From Oscillospiraceae bacterium (GTDB taxonomy: Bacteria; Bacillota_A; Clostridia; Oscillospirales; Oscillospiraceae): a stretch of DNA of 64,000 nucleotides. The stretch lies in contig JAFQHF010000140.1 of assembly GCA_017398105.1 (NCBI GenBank), positions 46,489-110,488 on the forward strand, given 5' to 3'. Below are positions 42,313 through 50,879 of the stretch, piece after piece. The notes below the pieces were generated by a model. That model had not been told where the DNA came from. It was given only the letters and a program-made list of their open reading frames with translations, and made no database searches. The position numbers and the translations under genes were made by a program. Every line of letters starts with the position of its first letter. Positions within the stretch are counted from its first letter, which is position 1.

Positions 42313-43431
42313 TTATTTTTGCTCCTCAGGCACTGTCTCCGGAGCTGTTTCCTCCGGGATCACACTGCCGTCGCAGACCGGATAGCTGGAATAGTCCCAG
42401 ACATAGCCATCCATCTCCGCATCCGTATACTCTGCATAGCGTCCCAGTTCATTGCACTGCAGAAGATCCACATGCAGATACCTGCCGCCATCCAGCACGA
42501 TGTTCCAGGTTCTGGGCTCTCCCGCCCGGGTGCCTGTGACCGTCATGCACTCCAGCCCGGCACTGCGGCACATGCAGGCATAGACCGTGGCAAAGGCCCG
42601 GCTGTCACCCACGCCATGACGCAGAAGGCTGTAGGCAGGCGTAATGGAGGTTTCCTGCTTATATTCAAAGCGTTCCATCAAAAATGCGTACAGCTGGGAA
42701 AATTTCTGCAGCTCCTCGCCGTCACCGCTGACGTACAGACTTGCCGCCGCAAAGACAGGCTGCACCTGGCTTTGCATCCGCCGCAGTGTATCCCGGCTGG
42801 TCTGATAAGTAAAGATCAGTTCCACCACCCGGTCCCGTCCTGTGCCGTAAACCGTCTCCGTTACCAGAGGGATTTCCATTACGGTATCGGGATTCATTTC
42901 CGCGTAGTCCTGAACAAACTGGGTGAAATCCCTGCGTTCATAGGTATCCACCTGCATCACCAGACTGGCTGCATAATCCTCCAGCGCAGCAGCAACCACA
43001 TGTTCCGCCCCTGCCATATCCGCTACGTTCCGAATCTGCTGGATCTCGCTGCGGTTATGCCGGTAACGGATGCTGAAGGAAACCGCCGGAACACCATTGC
43101 TGGTGCCCACTTCGTACAGGATCTCTTCCACCGCATAAGAGCCTATGGGGTCATACCTGAGCGCATGCTGCACAGCACGCTGGATGCTGTGCTCCAGAAG
43201 GGTTTCCGGATAATCCGCCACGATCACGGCCATCAGCTCCGTACCGACGGAAACGGCATCCTGCAGCGCCTGCAGCAGTTCCAGATAATTGGAAGCCGCC
43301 ACGGCATCCGTCTGTGGATTCTGCCGCTGGACTCTGTGGGGGGTAATTGATACATAGCTGCCGTCTACCCAGCTGCAGCCGGAAAGAAGAAGGCTCGCAG
43401 CCAGTATCAGGATCAAAATATTCCGTTTCAT
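42313..43431 (-). CDS. lipoprotein with degenerate transglutaminase-like domain
   Basis: A 372-residue surface lipoprotein. The signal peptide ends in the lipobox LLLSGCS (Cys19). Residues about 250-345 match a transglutaminase-like core (HGVGDSRAFATVYACMCRSAGLEC, then TRAGEPRTWNIVLDGG, then YLHVD). The usual catalytic Cys in G-x-C-x-x-x-A is Ser here (GDSRAFA), and the usual His before W-N is Arg (PRTWN). The enzyme is therefore probably inactive, and a binding role is more likely. It is followed by the tRNA gene and preceded by yitT. Confidence 0.82.
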   Translation of the reverse strand: MKRNILILILAASLLLSGCSWVDGSYVSITPHRVQRQNPQTDAVAASNYLELLQALQDAVSVGTELMAVIVADYPETLLEHSIQRAVQHALRYDPIGSYAVEEILYEVGTSNGVPAVSFSIRYRHNRSEIQQIRNVADMAGAEHVVAAALEDYAASLVMQVDTYERRDFTQFVQDYAEMNPDTVMEIPLVTETVYGTGRDRVVELIFTYQTSRDTLRRMQSQVQPVFAAASLYVSGDGEELQKFSQLYAFLMERFEYKQETSITPAYSLLRHGVGDSRAFATVYACMCRSAGLECMTVTGTRAGEPRTWNIVLDGGRYLHVDLLQCNELGRYAEYTDAEMDGYVWDYSSYPVCDGSVIPEETAPETVPEEQK

Positions 43432-43442
43432 ATGCTGCCTCC

Positions 43443-44306
43443 TTACAATCCATTGGGAGCATACCGGGAAAAACCGTCTCCCAGAACCTGATGAGCTTCC
43501 TGCACGATCACAAAGGCATTGGGATCGATCGCCATGACCAGTTCCTTCAGCTCCGTGACCTGCTGGCGCTTCACCGCAGCCAGCACCACCTTTGTGGGCT
43601 GTCCGCTGTAGCTGCCCTCGCCGTGCAGAAATGTGGCGCCCCGATCCAGCTTCAGGCCGATCTGCCGGGCGATCTCTTCATGCCGGGATGTGATGATCAG
43701 GGCCACCTTGGAATAGTCGAAGCGGTAAACCACAGCATCCACTACTTTTCCGCAGAGATAAACCGTGATTCCCGTATACAGCGCCTTGTTCAGATCCCGG
43801 AATACCAAACCGGTCAGCAGCACCACCACTGCATCAAAGCACATGGAGATCTGACCGATGGGCACATTCCGGTACTTCAGCTTCAGCAGCCGCACCAGAA
43901 TATCCGAGCCGCCGGTGGAGGTTCCGGAAACGAACACCACACCGAGACCAAAGCCGCAGACCACGCCGCCATAGATCACACCCATCAGCGGCTCCACACC
44001 GGGCAGTCCCAGGGCCGCAAAGCCATCGATCAGGACAGAACTCAGCAGCATACCCAGAAGGGACCCCAGAAAGAACCGCTTTCCGATCTTCATGCCGCCC
44101 AGCAAAAACAGCGGCAGATTGATGAGAATGGACAGCATACCAACGCTGCCGAAGCCAAGCAGCTCCACGATTACCAGCGCCAGACCGGAAATACCGCCGG
44201 GACTCATATCATTGGGCTGCAGAAAAAATGCAAACCCCGCCGAAAACACAGTACTGCCAAAAATGGTGGCAAATATCCACTTATACTTCTGCCAAAAGCG
44301 GCCCAT
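43443..44306 (-). CDS. YitT-family membrane protein
   Basis: A 287-residue inner-membrane protein with five to six hydrophobic segments in residues 1-190 (for example FATIFGSTVFSAGFAFFLQP, GISGLALVIVELLGFGS) and a cytoplasmic DUF2179 domain after about 200 (SRHEEIARQIGLKLDRGATF). The family occurs widely in Firmicutes and is of unknown transport role. It sits between the topoisomerase A gene and the lipoprotein gene on the same strand, 11 and 27 bases apart. Confidence 0.92.
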   Translation of the reverse strand: MGRFWQKYKWIFATIFGSTVFSAGFAFFLQPNDMSPGGISGLALVIVELLGFGSVGMLSILINLPLFLLGGMKIGKRFFLGSLLGMLLSSVLIDGFAALGLPGVEPLMGVIYGGVVCGFGLGVVFVSGTSTGGSDILVRLLKLKYRNVPIGQISMCFDAVVVLLTGLVFRDLNKALYTGITVYLCGKVVDAVVYRFDYSKVALIITSRHEEIARQIGLKLDRGATFLHGEGSYSGQPTKVVLAAVKRQQVTELKELVMAIDPNAFVIVQEAHQVLGDGFSRYAPNGL

Positions 44307-44333
44307 AGCGGCCTCCTTTCCGGAAACGGTTCG

Positions 44334-46583
44334 TTATACGTCAAATGCCTGCTGCTTTTCCATGGAATCCTCATCCTTCAAAAGCGCGCCGGCCGAGGGA
44401 ATGGTCTTGGTACGGTATCGGCTCTGATTGACGATACCGCTCTCTTCCAGCAGTACCGCATCGCGCAGCACCGCTTTCTTTTTCAGGGTCAGCACTGCCA
44501 CGCCCTGGGTATTGCGGGTGGTCTTGGGCAGCAGCTGGGCTGTGGAGAAGATGGCTGCCCGTCCATCGGTAGAGTATACCACCATCTGCGCATCCGTATC
44601 CATGGCCGCGGCCTTCACCAGGGGGCTCTTGTCAGAATATGCGCCGGTGAGCTTCTTCCGGTTGGTCTTGGTCTCATAGGCAGACATGGGCACCTTGGCC
44701 ACCTTGCCGTTTTCAAAGAAGAACAGCACAAAGCCCTTGTAATCGCCGCAGAACAGCAGGGCGATCATATTTTCTCCTGCTTCAAAGCCCAGCCGCTGAG
44801 GCAGGTAATCGCCCAGCTGGGATGCCTTGCCGTCGTCAAAATCAGAGAGCCTCGACTTGTAGCACTGGAACTTATCCGTAAAGGCCAGGAACTCCGCCCG
44901 GTTGGTGGTTTCCTTCGTAAAGGACAGGCTGTCGCCTTCCTTAAATTTCTGCTCTCCGCTCATGCGCAGGGACTGGGCTGTGATCTTCTTCATGTAGCCC
45001 TCTTTGGAGACGAAGACAGTCACAGGATAATCCGGCACCTGTTCTTCCTCTTCCTCAATGACCGCTTCGGCCGCATCATAGACGATTTGGGTCTTTCTGG
45101 GCTGGCCGAACTTGTCTGCCACGGCCTGCAGTTCCTTGATGATGACATTTTTCAGCTTCCGGGCACTGTTCAGGATGTCCCGCAGCTCTGCGATCTCCTT
45201 TTCCAGCTGATCGATGGCCTTGGTCTGCTTGAGGATGTATTCCTTGTTGATGTTGCGCAGCTTGATCTCTGCCACGTAGTTGGCCTGAATCTCATCGATG
45301 CCGAATTCGATCATCAGATTGGGGACAACTTCCGCTTCCTGCTCGGTCTCCCGGATCACCCGGATGGCCTTGTCAATGTCCAGCAGAATCCGCTCCAGAC
45401 CCTTCAGCAGGTGCAGCCGGTCTTCCTTCTTTCCGATCTGGAAGAACAGCCGCCGCTTAACGCAGTCGGTACGCCAGGCAGTCCACTCAGACAGAATTTC
45501 TCCCACACCCATGACCCGGGGCATACCCGCGATCAGGATATTGAAGTTGCAGGGGAAGCTGTCCTGCAGCGGGGTCATCCGGAACAGCTTCTGCATCAGC
45601 TTGTCCGGGTCAACACCGCGCTTCAGGTCAATGGTCAGCTTCAGGCCACCCAGGTCAGTCTCATCGCGCATGTCGGCGATTTCCTTGATCTTTCCGGCCT
45701 TGATCAGCTCAGCCACCTTGTCCATGATGACTTCCGTGGTGGTGGAATACGGAATTTCTGTAATTTCAATGAGGTTGCTGCCCTTGACATAGTTCCACTT
45801 TGCCCGGAGTTTGAAGCTGCCGCGGCCGGTATTATAGATTTCACGGGTGGTGGCCTCATCAAAAATCAGCTCCGCGCCGGTGGAAAAATCCGGGCCGGGC
45901 AGGGTCTCCAGAATGTCATGGTCGGGATTTCTCATCAGGGCAATGGTAGTCTCGCAGATTTCCTTCAGATTAAAGGAACAGATATTGGAGGCCATGCCGA
46001 CAGCAATGCCCTGATTGGCAGACACCAGCACATTGGGATATGTGCTGGGCAGCAGGGCAGGCTCTTTCATGGTGGCATCATAGTTATCCACCATATCCAC
46101 GGTGTCGCAGTCGATGTCCTTGAAAATCTCCGCACAGATGGACTCCAGCCTGGCTTCCGTGTAACGGGAGGCCGCATAAGCCGTATCCCGGGAATAGACC
46201 TTGCCGAAGTTACCCTTGGAATCCACGAAGGGATGCAGCAGAGTCTCATTGTCCCGGGCAAGGCGAACCATGGTTTCATAAATGGCCGCATCGCCGTGGG
46301 GATTCAGCTTCATGGTCTGGCCCACGATGTTGGCAGACTTGGTACGTTTGCCGGTCAGCAGGCCCATCTTGTACATGGTATACAGCAGCTTCCGGTGGGA
46401 AGGCTTAAAGCCGTCGATCTCGGGAATCGCACGGGAAACGATGACGGACATGGCATAGGGCATGTAGTTGATTTCCAGCGTCTCGGAAATCGCCTGCTCA
46501 GAGGTACCGCCCACCAGGCCGATGATGCCGTCCGTATTTACATTTTTGGAATTCTTTTCCGGTTCTTTTTTCTTACGTGCCAT
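44334..46583 (-). CDS. type IIA topoisomerase subunit A (ParC-like)
   Basis: A 749-residue DNA-cleaving subunit. The catalytic tyrosine is Tyr141 in AASRYTEARL. The quinolone-pocket helix reads PHGDAAIYETMVRLAR; the position equal to E. coli GyrA Ser83 is Ala99, while the acidic position is kept as Glu103. A coiled-coil stalk is at about 390-510 and the C-terminal beta-propeller region at 530-735. No QRRGGKG GyrA box is seen, which favours a topoisomerase IV or third-type enzyme rather than gyrase. It is cotranscribed with subunit B 15 bases upstream. Confidence 0.93.
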   Translation of the reverse strand: MARKKKEPEKNSKNVNTDGIIGLVGGTSEQAISETLEINYMPYAMSVIVSRAIPEIDGFKPSHRKLLYTMYKMGLLTGKRTKSANIVGQTMKLNPHGDAAIYETMVRLARDNETLLHPFVDSKGNFGKVYSRDTAYAASRYTEARLESICAEIFKDIDCDTVDMVDNYDATMKEPALLPSTYPNVLVSANQGIAVGMASNICSFNLKEICETTIALMRNPDHDILETLPGPDFSTGAELIFDEATTREIYNTGRGSFKLRAKWNYVKGSNLIEITEIPYSTTTEVIMDKVAELIKAGKIKEIADMRDETDLGGLKLTIDLKRGVDPDKLMQKLFRMTPLQDSFPCNFNILIAGMPRVMGVGEILSEWTAWRTDCVKRRLFFQIGKKEDRLHLLKGLERILLDIDKAIRVIRETEQEAEVVPNLMIEFGIDEIQANYVAEIKLRNINKEYILKQTKAIDQLEKEIAELRDILNSARKLKNVIIKELQAVADKFGQPRKTQIVYDAAEAVIEEEEEQVPDYPVTVFVSKEGYMKKITAQSLRMSGEQKFKEGDSLSFTKETTNRAEFLAFTDKFQCYKSRLSDFDDGKASQLGDYLPQRLGFEAGENMIALLFCGDYKGFVLFFFENGKVAKVPMSAYETKTNRKKLTGAYSDKSPLVKAAAMDTDAQMVVYSTDGRAAIFSTAQLLPKTTRNTQGVAVLTLKKKAVLRDAVLLEESGIVNQSRYRTKTIPSAGALLKDEDSMEKQQAFDV

Positions 46584-46598
46584 CTTGCACTCCTTACC

Positions 46599-48590
46599 TT
46601 ACGAAATATCCGCCAGTTCCAGATACTTTGCGCCGTTTTCCGCAATGAAATTCTTACGATCCTGCAGGGCATCGCCCAGAAGGATGTCGAAATAGTAGGC
46701 AGTCCGCTCCGCATCCTCCGGCATGACCTTGATCAGGCGGCGGGTCTCAGGGTTCATGGTGGTCATCCACATCATTTCCTTGGTGTTTTCACCCAGGCCC
46801 TTGGAGCGCTGGATGTCTACCTTTTTGCCTTCCAGGGATTTGAGGATCTTCACCTTTTCCGCCTCGTTATAGGCAAACTGTGTCATTTCCCTGTTCTTTT
46901 CCTTATAGTTGATCTCAAACAGAGGGGATTCCGCAATATACACATAGCCGTCCCGGATCAGGGTCGGGCACAGCCGGTACAGCATAGTCAGAATCAGCGT
47001 ACGGATCTGGAAGCCGTCCACGTCCGCGTCGGTACAGATGATTACCTTGTTCCAGCGCAGATTGTCAATGTCGAAGTTGCTCAGCTCCTTCGCTTTCTTT
47101 CCCTGAACTTCCACGCCGCAGCCCAGGACCTTCATCAGGTCGGTGATGATGGGAGAGGCGAAGATTTTATTGTAGTCCGCCTTCAGGCAGTTCAAAATCT
47201 TACCGCGTACAGGCATGATGCCCTGGAATTCCGAGTCTCTGGCAAACTTGACGCTGCCCAATGCAGAGTCGCCCTCCACGATGTACAGCTCCCGGACGGA
47301 GGTATCCCGGCTGCGGCAGTCCACAAATTTCTGGACACGGTTGGCAATGTCGATGGAGCCGGAGAGCTTCTTCTTCACATTGGACTTGGTCTTCTCTGCA
47401 GACTCTCTTGCCCGCTTGTTCACCAGAATCTGCTCGGCTGCCTTTGCTGCCTCCTGGGCATTCTCGATGAACCAGACCTGCAGTTGTTCCTTGAAGAAAG
47501 CCGTCATGGCATCCTGGGTGAATTTGGAATTGACGGACTTTTTGGTCTGGTTTTCAAAGCAGCCGATGGTGGAGAAGCAGTTGGTCACCATCACCAGGCT
47601 GTCCTGAATGTCCTGGAAAATGATCTTGCTTTCGTTCTTGGTGTACTTGTTATTGTCCTTCAGATACTTGTCAAAGGCCGCCGTGAAGCCCAGGCGCACG
47701 GCCCGGTCGGGGCTGCCGCCGTATTCCAGCCAGGAAGAGTTGTGATAATACTCGATGTGGCTGACCTGCTTGGAGAAGCAGAAGGATGCAGTGATCTTCA
47801 GCTTCATCTCCGGGCGGTTTTCCGCATCCCGTCCCCGGCGCTCTGCTTCCCAGAAAGTGGGCATGGTAAACGCATTGTCCCCAACCATTTCCTCAATATA
47901 CTGACGGATACCGTCGGCATAGCAGAATTCTTCCTCTTCGAATTTTCTGCCCACCTGGTTGCGGAATTTGAACCGGATGCCTTTGTTCACAACAGCCTGA
48001 CGGCGCAGCACATCCCGGTAGTAGTCCACAGGAATGTTGATGTCCGTAAAGACCTCCTTGTCCGGCCGCCAGCGGAAGCAGGAGCCGGTCTTCTTCCGGT
48101 CGGAAGCTTCCTTTTTCAGGCCGCCCTTATTCCGGCCCTTTTCAAAATGCAGGTCATACCGGAATCCATCCCGGCGGATGGTGGCATCAAAGAATTCGGA
48201 AGCGTACTGGGTTGCGCAGGAGCCCAGACCGTTGAGGCCCAGGGAGTATTCGTAGTTTTCGCCGTTTTCGCCGTACTTGCCGCCTGCGTACATTTCGCAG
48301 AAGACCAGTTCCCAGTTGTAACGCTTTTCCTTTTCATTATAGTCCACGGGGCAGCCCCGGCCAAAGTCCTCAATTTCCACACTGAGGTCTTCGTAACGGG
48401 TAACGATGATGGTGTCGCCGTGGCCTTCTCTTGCTTCGTCGATGGCGTTGGAGAGGATCTCAAACACCGCATGCTTGCAGCCCTCCAGGTCGTCAGAGCC
48501 GAAAATGACCGCAGGACGCTTGCGCACCCGATCCTCGCCCTTGAGCATGGAGATACTGGAATTGCCATATTGTTCTTGCTTTTTTGCCAT
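46599..48590 (-). CDS. type IIA topoisomerase subunit B (ParE-like)
   Basis: A 663-residue ATPase subunit. The GHKL motif is FEILSNAIDEAREGHGDTI with EDFGRGCPVD, and a lid region SLGLNGLGSCATQYAS. The TOPRIM motif is EGDSALGSVKFARDSEFQG with VRGKILN and the acidic ICTDADVDGFQI. It differs at several sites from ordinary GyrB (SAGGSAKQGRD is SALGSVKFARD here), which suggests a divergent Clostridia ParE-type protein. It leads the operon; a TTGACT-N17-TATAAT promoter lies at 48669-48641. Confidence 0.93.
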   Translation of the reverse strand: MAKKQEQYGNSSISMLKGEDRVRKRPAVIFGSDDLEGCKHAVFEILSNAIDEAREGHGDTIIVTRYEDLSVEIEDFGRGCPVDYNEKEKRYNWELVFCEMYAGGKYGENGENYEYSLGLNGLGSCATQYASEFFDATIRRDGFRYDLHFEKGRNKGGLKKEASDRKKTGSCFRWRPDKEVFTDINIPVDYYRDVLRRQAVVNKGIRFKFRNQVGRKFEEEEFCYADGIRQYIEEMVGDNAFTMPTFWEAERRGRDAENRPEMKLKITASFCFSKQVSHIEYYHNSSWLEYGGSPDRAVRLGFTAAFDKYLKDNNKYTKNESKIIFQDIQDSLVMVTNCFSTIGCFENQTKKSVNSKFTQDAMTAFFKEQLQVWFIENAQEAAKAAEQILVNKRARESAEKTKSNVKKKLSGSIDIANRVQKFVDCRSRDTSVRELYIVEGDSALGSVKFARDSEFQGIMPVRGKILNCLKADYNKIFASPIITDLMKVLGCGVEVQGKKAKELSNFDIDNLRWNKVIICTDADVDGFQIRTLILTMLYRLCPTLIRDGYVYIAESPLFEINYKEKNREMTQFAYNEAEKVKILKSLEGKKVDIQRSKGLGENTKEMMWMTTMNPETRRLIKVMPEDAERTAYYFDILLGDALQDRKNFIAENGAKYLELADIS

Positions 48591-48640
48591 TTACAGTTAC
48601 CTACCTAAATTTGCATAGTTATCCATATTACTTCTAGTTT

Positions 48641-48669
48641 ATTATACGCAAAACCGGAAAGAAAGTCAA
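48641..48669 (-). promoter_or_regulatory. promoter of the topoisomerase operon
   Basis: Minus strand TTGACT (48669-48664), 17-base spacer, TATAAT (48646-48641), about 50 bases before the subunit B start. Confidence 0.75.
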
Positions 48670-48792
48670 GAAACCACAGTTTTTACGTGCGGTATCATTA
48701 TATCCGCCGTAATGTCCAATAAATGCCACGTATTCTTTGCGCGCAGTTCTTTCGTTATCGTAAATTATTTATCGTTTATCATTAAATAATAG

Positions 48793-48821
48793 TTGACAAA
48801 CATAATTCCCCATGTTATAGT
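48793..48821 (+). promoter_or_regulatory. promoter of the DUF2975 operon
   Basis: TTGACA (48793-48798), 17-base spacer, TATAGT (48816-48821). Just upstream lie repeated TTATCGT/TTTATCGTTTATC motifs (48755-48780) that may be operators for the XRE protein of the operon. Confidence 0.75.
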
Positions 48822-48853
48822 GACATTACAAAAAAGCACAAGGAGGAACCGTT

Positions 48854-49465
48854 ATGAACAATCTTTCCAGCACAGCCAAAAAGCTCGACAGAGTTTTGGA
48901 GATCGCCCACATCGTTCTGGGCGCCCTGGCCATAGCCTGCTTTGTGGGTGTTGCTTTGATCGCAGCTGCCCACCTGTTTCAGCTGGACCCCGACCAGATC
49001 GGTGTCGGATATGAAAATTTTGACATTGGTTTTCTGGAACTGACCGTAGCACAGGCCTACGCGCCCAGCAAATGGCTGGTATTGGTGCAGGCCGGACTGA
49101 CTCTGATCACCTGCGGCCATCTGATGAAAGCGGGTCGTCAGGGTGTCGGCTACGTCCGGGAAATTCTGCACCCCATGACGGAGGAAAAGCCCTTTGATTC
49201 CATCGTCAGCACCAATCTGAAAAAACTGGCAAAGCTCAGCATCGAGCTGGGCATTCTCTACAATATCCTTATCCTGATTGATCAGATCATGACGGTTTTT
49301 GTCTATGACATTCCGGGGCTTCTGATCAGCGAGAAGATCGCTCATGTAGGCGGCATGTTCAAAGTGGATCTGACCTTCCTGATCTACTGGGCCTTCCTGA
49401 TGCTCCTGAGCTATGTCTTCCGCTACGGCGAGGAACTTCAGCAGCTGTCTGACGAAACGATCTAA
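48854..49465 (+). CDS. DUF2975-family membrane protein
   Basis: A 203-residue membrane protein with about four hydrophobic segments (residues 18-42, 72-92, 124-150, 168-188) and the family ending FRYGEELQQLSDETI. AAGGAGG lies 9 bases before the ATG. Family members are coded with small XRE (YozG-like) regulators, as here. The function is unknown. Confidence 0.88.
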   Translation: MNNLSSTAKKLDRVLEIAHIVLGALAIACFVGVALIAAAHLFQLDPDQIGVGYENFDIGFLELTVAQAYAPSKWLVLVQAGLTLITCGHLMKAGRQGVGYVREILHPMTEEKPFDSIVSTNLKKLAKLSIELGILYNILILIDQIMTVFVYDIPGLLISEKIAHVGGMFKVDLTFLIYWAFLMLLSYVFRYGEELQQLSDETI

Positions 49466-49477
49466 GGTGGAACGCTT

Positions 49478-50080
49478 ATGACCAAAACAAATAAAACTGT
49501 GAAATTAATATCCATAGCCCTGGCAGTTCTTTTCTGTATTCTTCTGCTACAGGGGCTTCTCTTGGGGCTGTATCATCTGCGTTCGTGTATTTTGCTTTTG
49601 CAGGAGCCTTCCCAGGAGACAACCATCACTGTCAACGGCATTACGCAGAATTCCCTCTCCATTTATTCAAAAGAGGGTATTGCCATCTCCCGCCAGCAGC
49701 TTTTGCTGGAAAACCTGCTGGCACTGTTGGTCTGCTTTGGCAGAACTCCCATCTTCTGCTACGGCATCCACCTGCTGCGGAAGATTCTTGCCTCCATCTC
49801 CCAGCAGCGACCCTTCAGCGGCACCGCTTCCCTTCTGAAGAAACTGGGCTGGGCCAGTGTCGCTTTGACGGCTGTGCAAAATCTCTTTGAATACGCCCTG
49901 ATTTATCATTACGAATCCATAGACATCTCCCGACTGTTTGTGGGCAGCCCCATCACAGAAGTTCATTTTCGTTATGTGCCGGACTTTACGTATCTTGTAC
50001 TTGCCGCTGTACTGTTCATCCTCTGTGCCATCTTCCGCTACGGCGAGGAACTTCAGCAGCTGTCTGACGAAACCTTATAA
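49478..50080 (+). CDS. second DUF2975-family membrane protein
   Basis: A 200-residue paralogue of the upstream gene with the same C-terminal motif (FRYGEELQQLSDETL) and four hydrophobic segments. The rest has diverged strongly (an extracytoplasmic loop with TTITVNGITQNSLSIYS at about 49-63 is unique to it). It follows after 12 bases. The pair may form a two-subunit membrane protein. Confidence 0.86.
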   Translation: MTKTNKTVKLISIALAVLFCILLLQGLLLGLYHLRSCILLLQEPSQETTITVNGITQNSLSIYSKEGIAISRQQLLLENLLALLVCFGRTPIFCYGIHLLRKILASISQQRPFSGTASLLKKLGWASVALTAVQNLFEYALIYHYESIDISRLFVGSPITEVHFRYVPDFTYLVLAAVLFILCAIFRYGEELQQLSDETL

Positions 50081-50091
50081 GGAGATTGCCC

Positions 50092-50301
50092 ATGCCTATT
50101 ATTCTACGCCTGGATCGTGTCATGGCGGACCGAAAAATGTCACTGAATGAGCTTTCCGAAAAAGTCGGTGTTTCCAATGTGAACCTGTCCAAGCTGAAGA
50201 CCGGAAAGGTCAGCGCCGTCCGGTTCTCCACCCTGGAAGCCATCTGCGAAGCCCTGAACTGCCAGCCGGGTGATATTCTGGAATACCGGAAGGAACCTTA
50301 A
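50092..50301 (+). CDS. XRE-family regulator (YozG-like)
   Basis: A 69-residue HTH protein (LRLDRVMADRKMSLNELSEK, then VGVSNVNLSKLKTG, then STLEAICEALNCQPGDILEY). ATG 50092 has AAGGAGATT 5 to 8 bases upstream. It is the third gene of the DUF2975 operon, starting 11 bases after the second. Autoregulation is likely. Confidence 0.9.
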   Translation: MPIILRLDRVMADRKMSLNELSEKVGVSNVNLSKLKTGKVSAVRFSTLEAICEALNCQPGDILEYRKEP

Positions 50302-50489
50302 ATTGTCGTTTATCGTATTGCCTTTTGTAGGGCGGGGTCATGACCCCGCCGACCAGGTTGTGAAACTGCGTGGGTAAAAAACAACGCAAAATGCAACAAA
50401 TACAACCCAATCATCCTCGGCAATCCACGATGGCGGGTCGGCGGGGACATGTCCCCGCCCTACAATCCGTTGTACGTAAACGACAATTT
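50300..50489. mobile_element. MITE-like element of 190 bp with nested inverted repeats
   Basis: Outer repeats AAATTGTCGTTTATCGTA (50300-50317) and TACGTAAACGACAATTT (50473-50489). Inner 29-bp repeats at 50326-50354 and 50436-50464 begin TGTAGGGCGGGG and match at 27 of 29 positions, and each is itself a GGGG-TCATGA-CCCC-type palindrome. No open frame lies inside. It starts at the stop codon of the XRE gene. Confidence 0.7.
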
Positions 50490-50570
50490 GTCTTATTTCC
50501 GATATTCCCTCTTGTTTTTTGCATCATATGCGGTTATAATAGCGAAAGATAAAAATTAGGAGGCATTATC

Positions 50571-50804
50571 ATGGCTGTTAAAATTGAAAAATCCACCATT
50601 ATCGGTGATGTTCTGGACATTGCACCTCAGGCTGCTCCCCTGTTCTTCGCCATCGGCATGCACTGCCTGGGCTGCCCCTCTTCCCGGGGCGAGACCGTTG
50701 AGGAAGCCTGCATGGTTCACGGTGTGGACTGCGATCCCTTCCTGGCTCAGCTGAATCACTTCCTGGAAGCTTACGAAGCTGCAGAGGCTGAGAAGAAGAT
50801 CTAA
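50571..50804 (+). CDS. DUF1858 (hybrid-cluster-associated redox disulfide) protein
   Basis: A 77-residue protein with a conserved CxxC in MHCLGCPSSRGETVEEAC. AGGAGG lies before the ATG. Proteins of this family are small redox-type proteins of anaerobes; the substrate is unknown. A GCCATCCCGG terminator follows at 50818. Confidence 0.9.
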   Translation: MAVKIEKSTIIGDVLDIAPQAAPLFFAIGMHCLGCPSSRGETVEEACMVHGVDCDPFLAQLNHFLEAYEAAEAEKKI

Positions 50805-50817
50805 AACATCCGGCTAT

Positions 50818-50851
50818 GCCATCCCGGTTTACGTGCCGGGGTGGCTTTTTT
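50818..50851 (+). terminator. rho-independent terminator
   Basis: GCCATCCCGG (50818-50827) pairs with CCGGGGTGGC (50836-50845), followed by TTTTTT. Confidence 0.87.
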
Positions 50852-50879
50852 CTGCTTTTACAAATTTGGAGGAACCTTT

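Noticed and set aside
43347..48608. A 1753-codon open frame on the plus strand
   Set aside because: It is exactly antisense to the YitT and topoisomerase genes, whose protein motifs are clear. High GC and codon bias on the true strand remove antisense stops.
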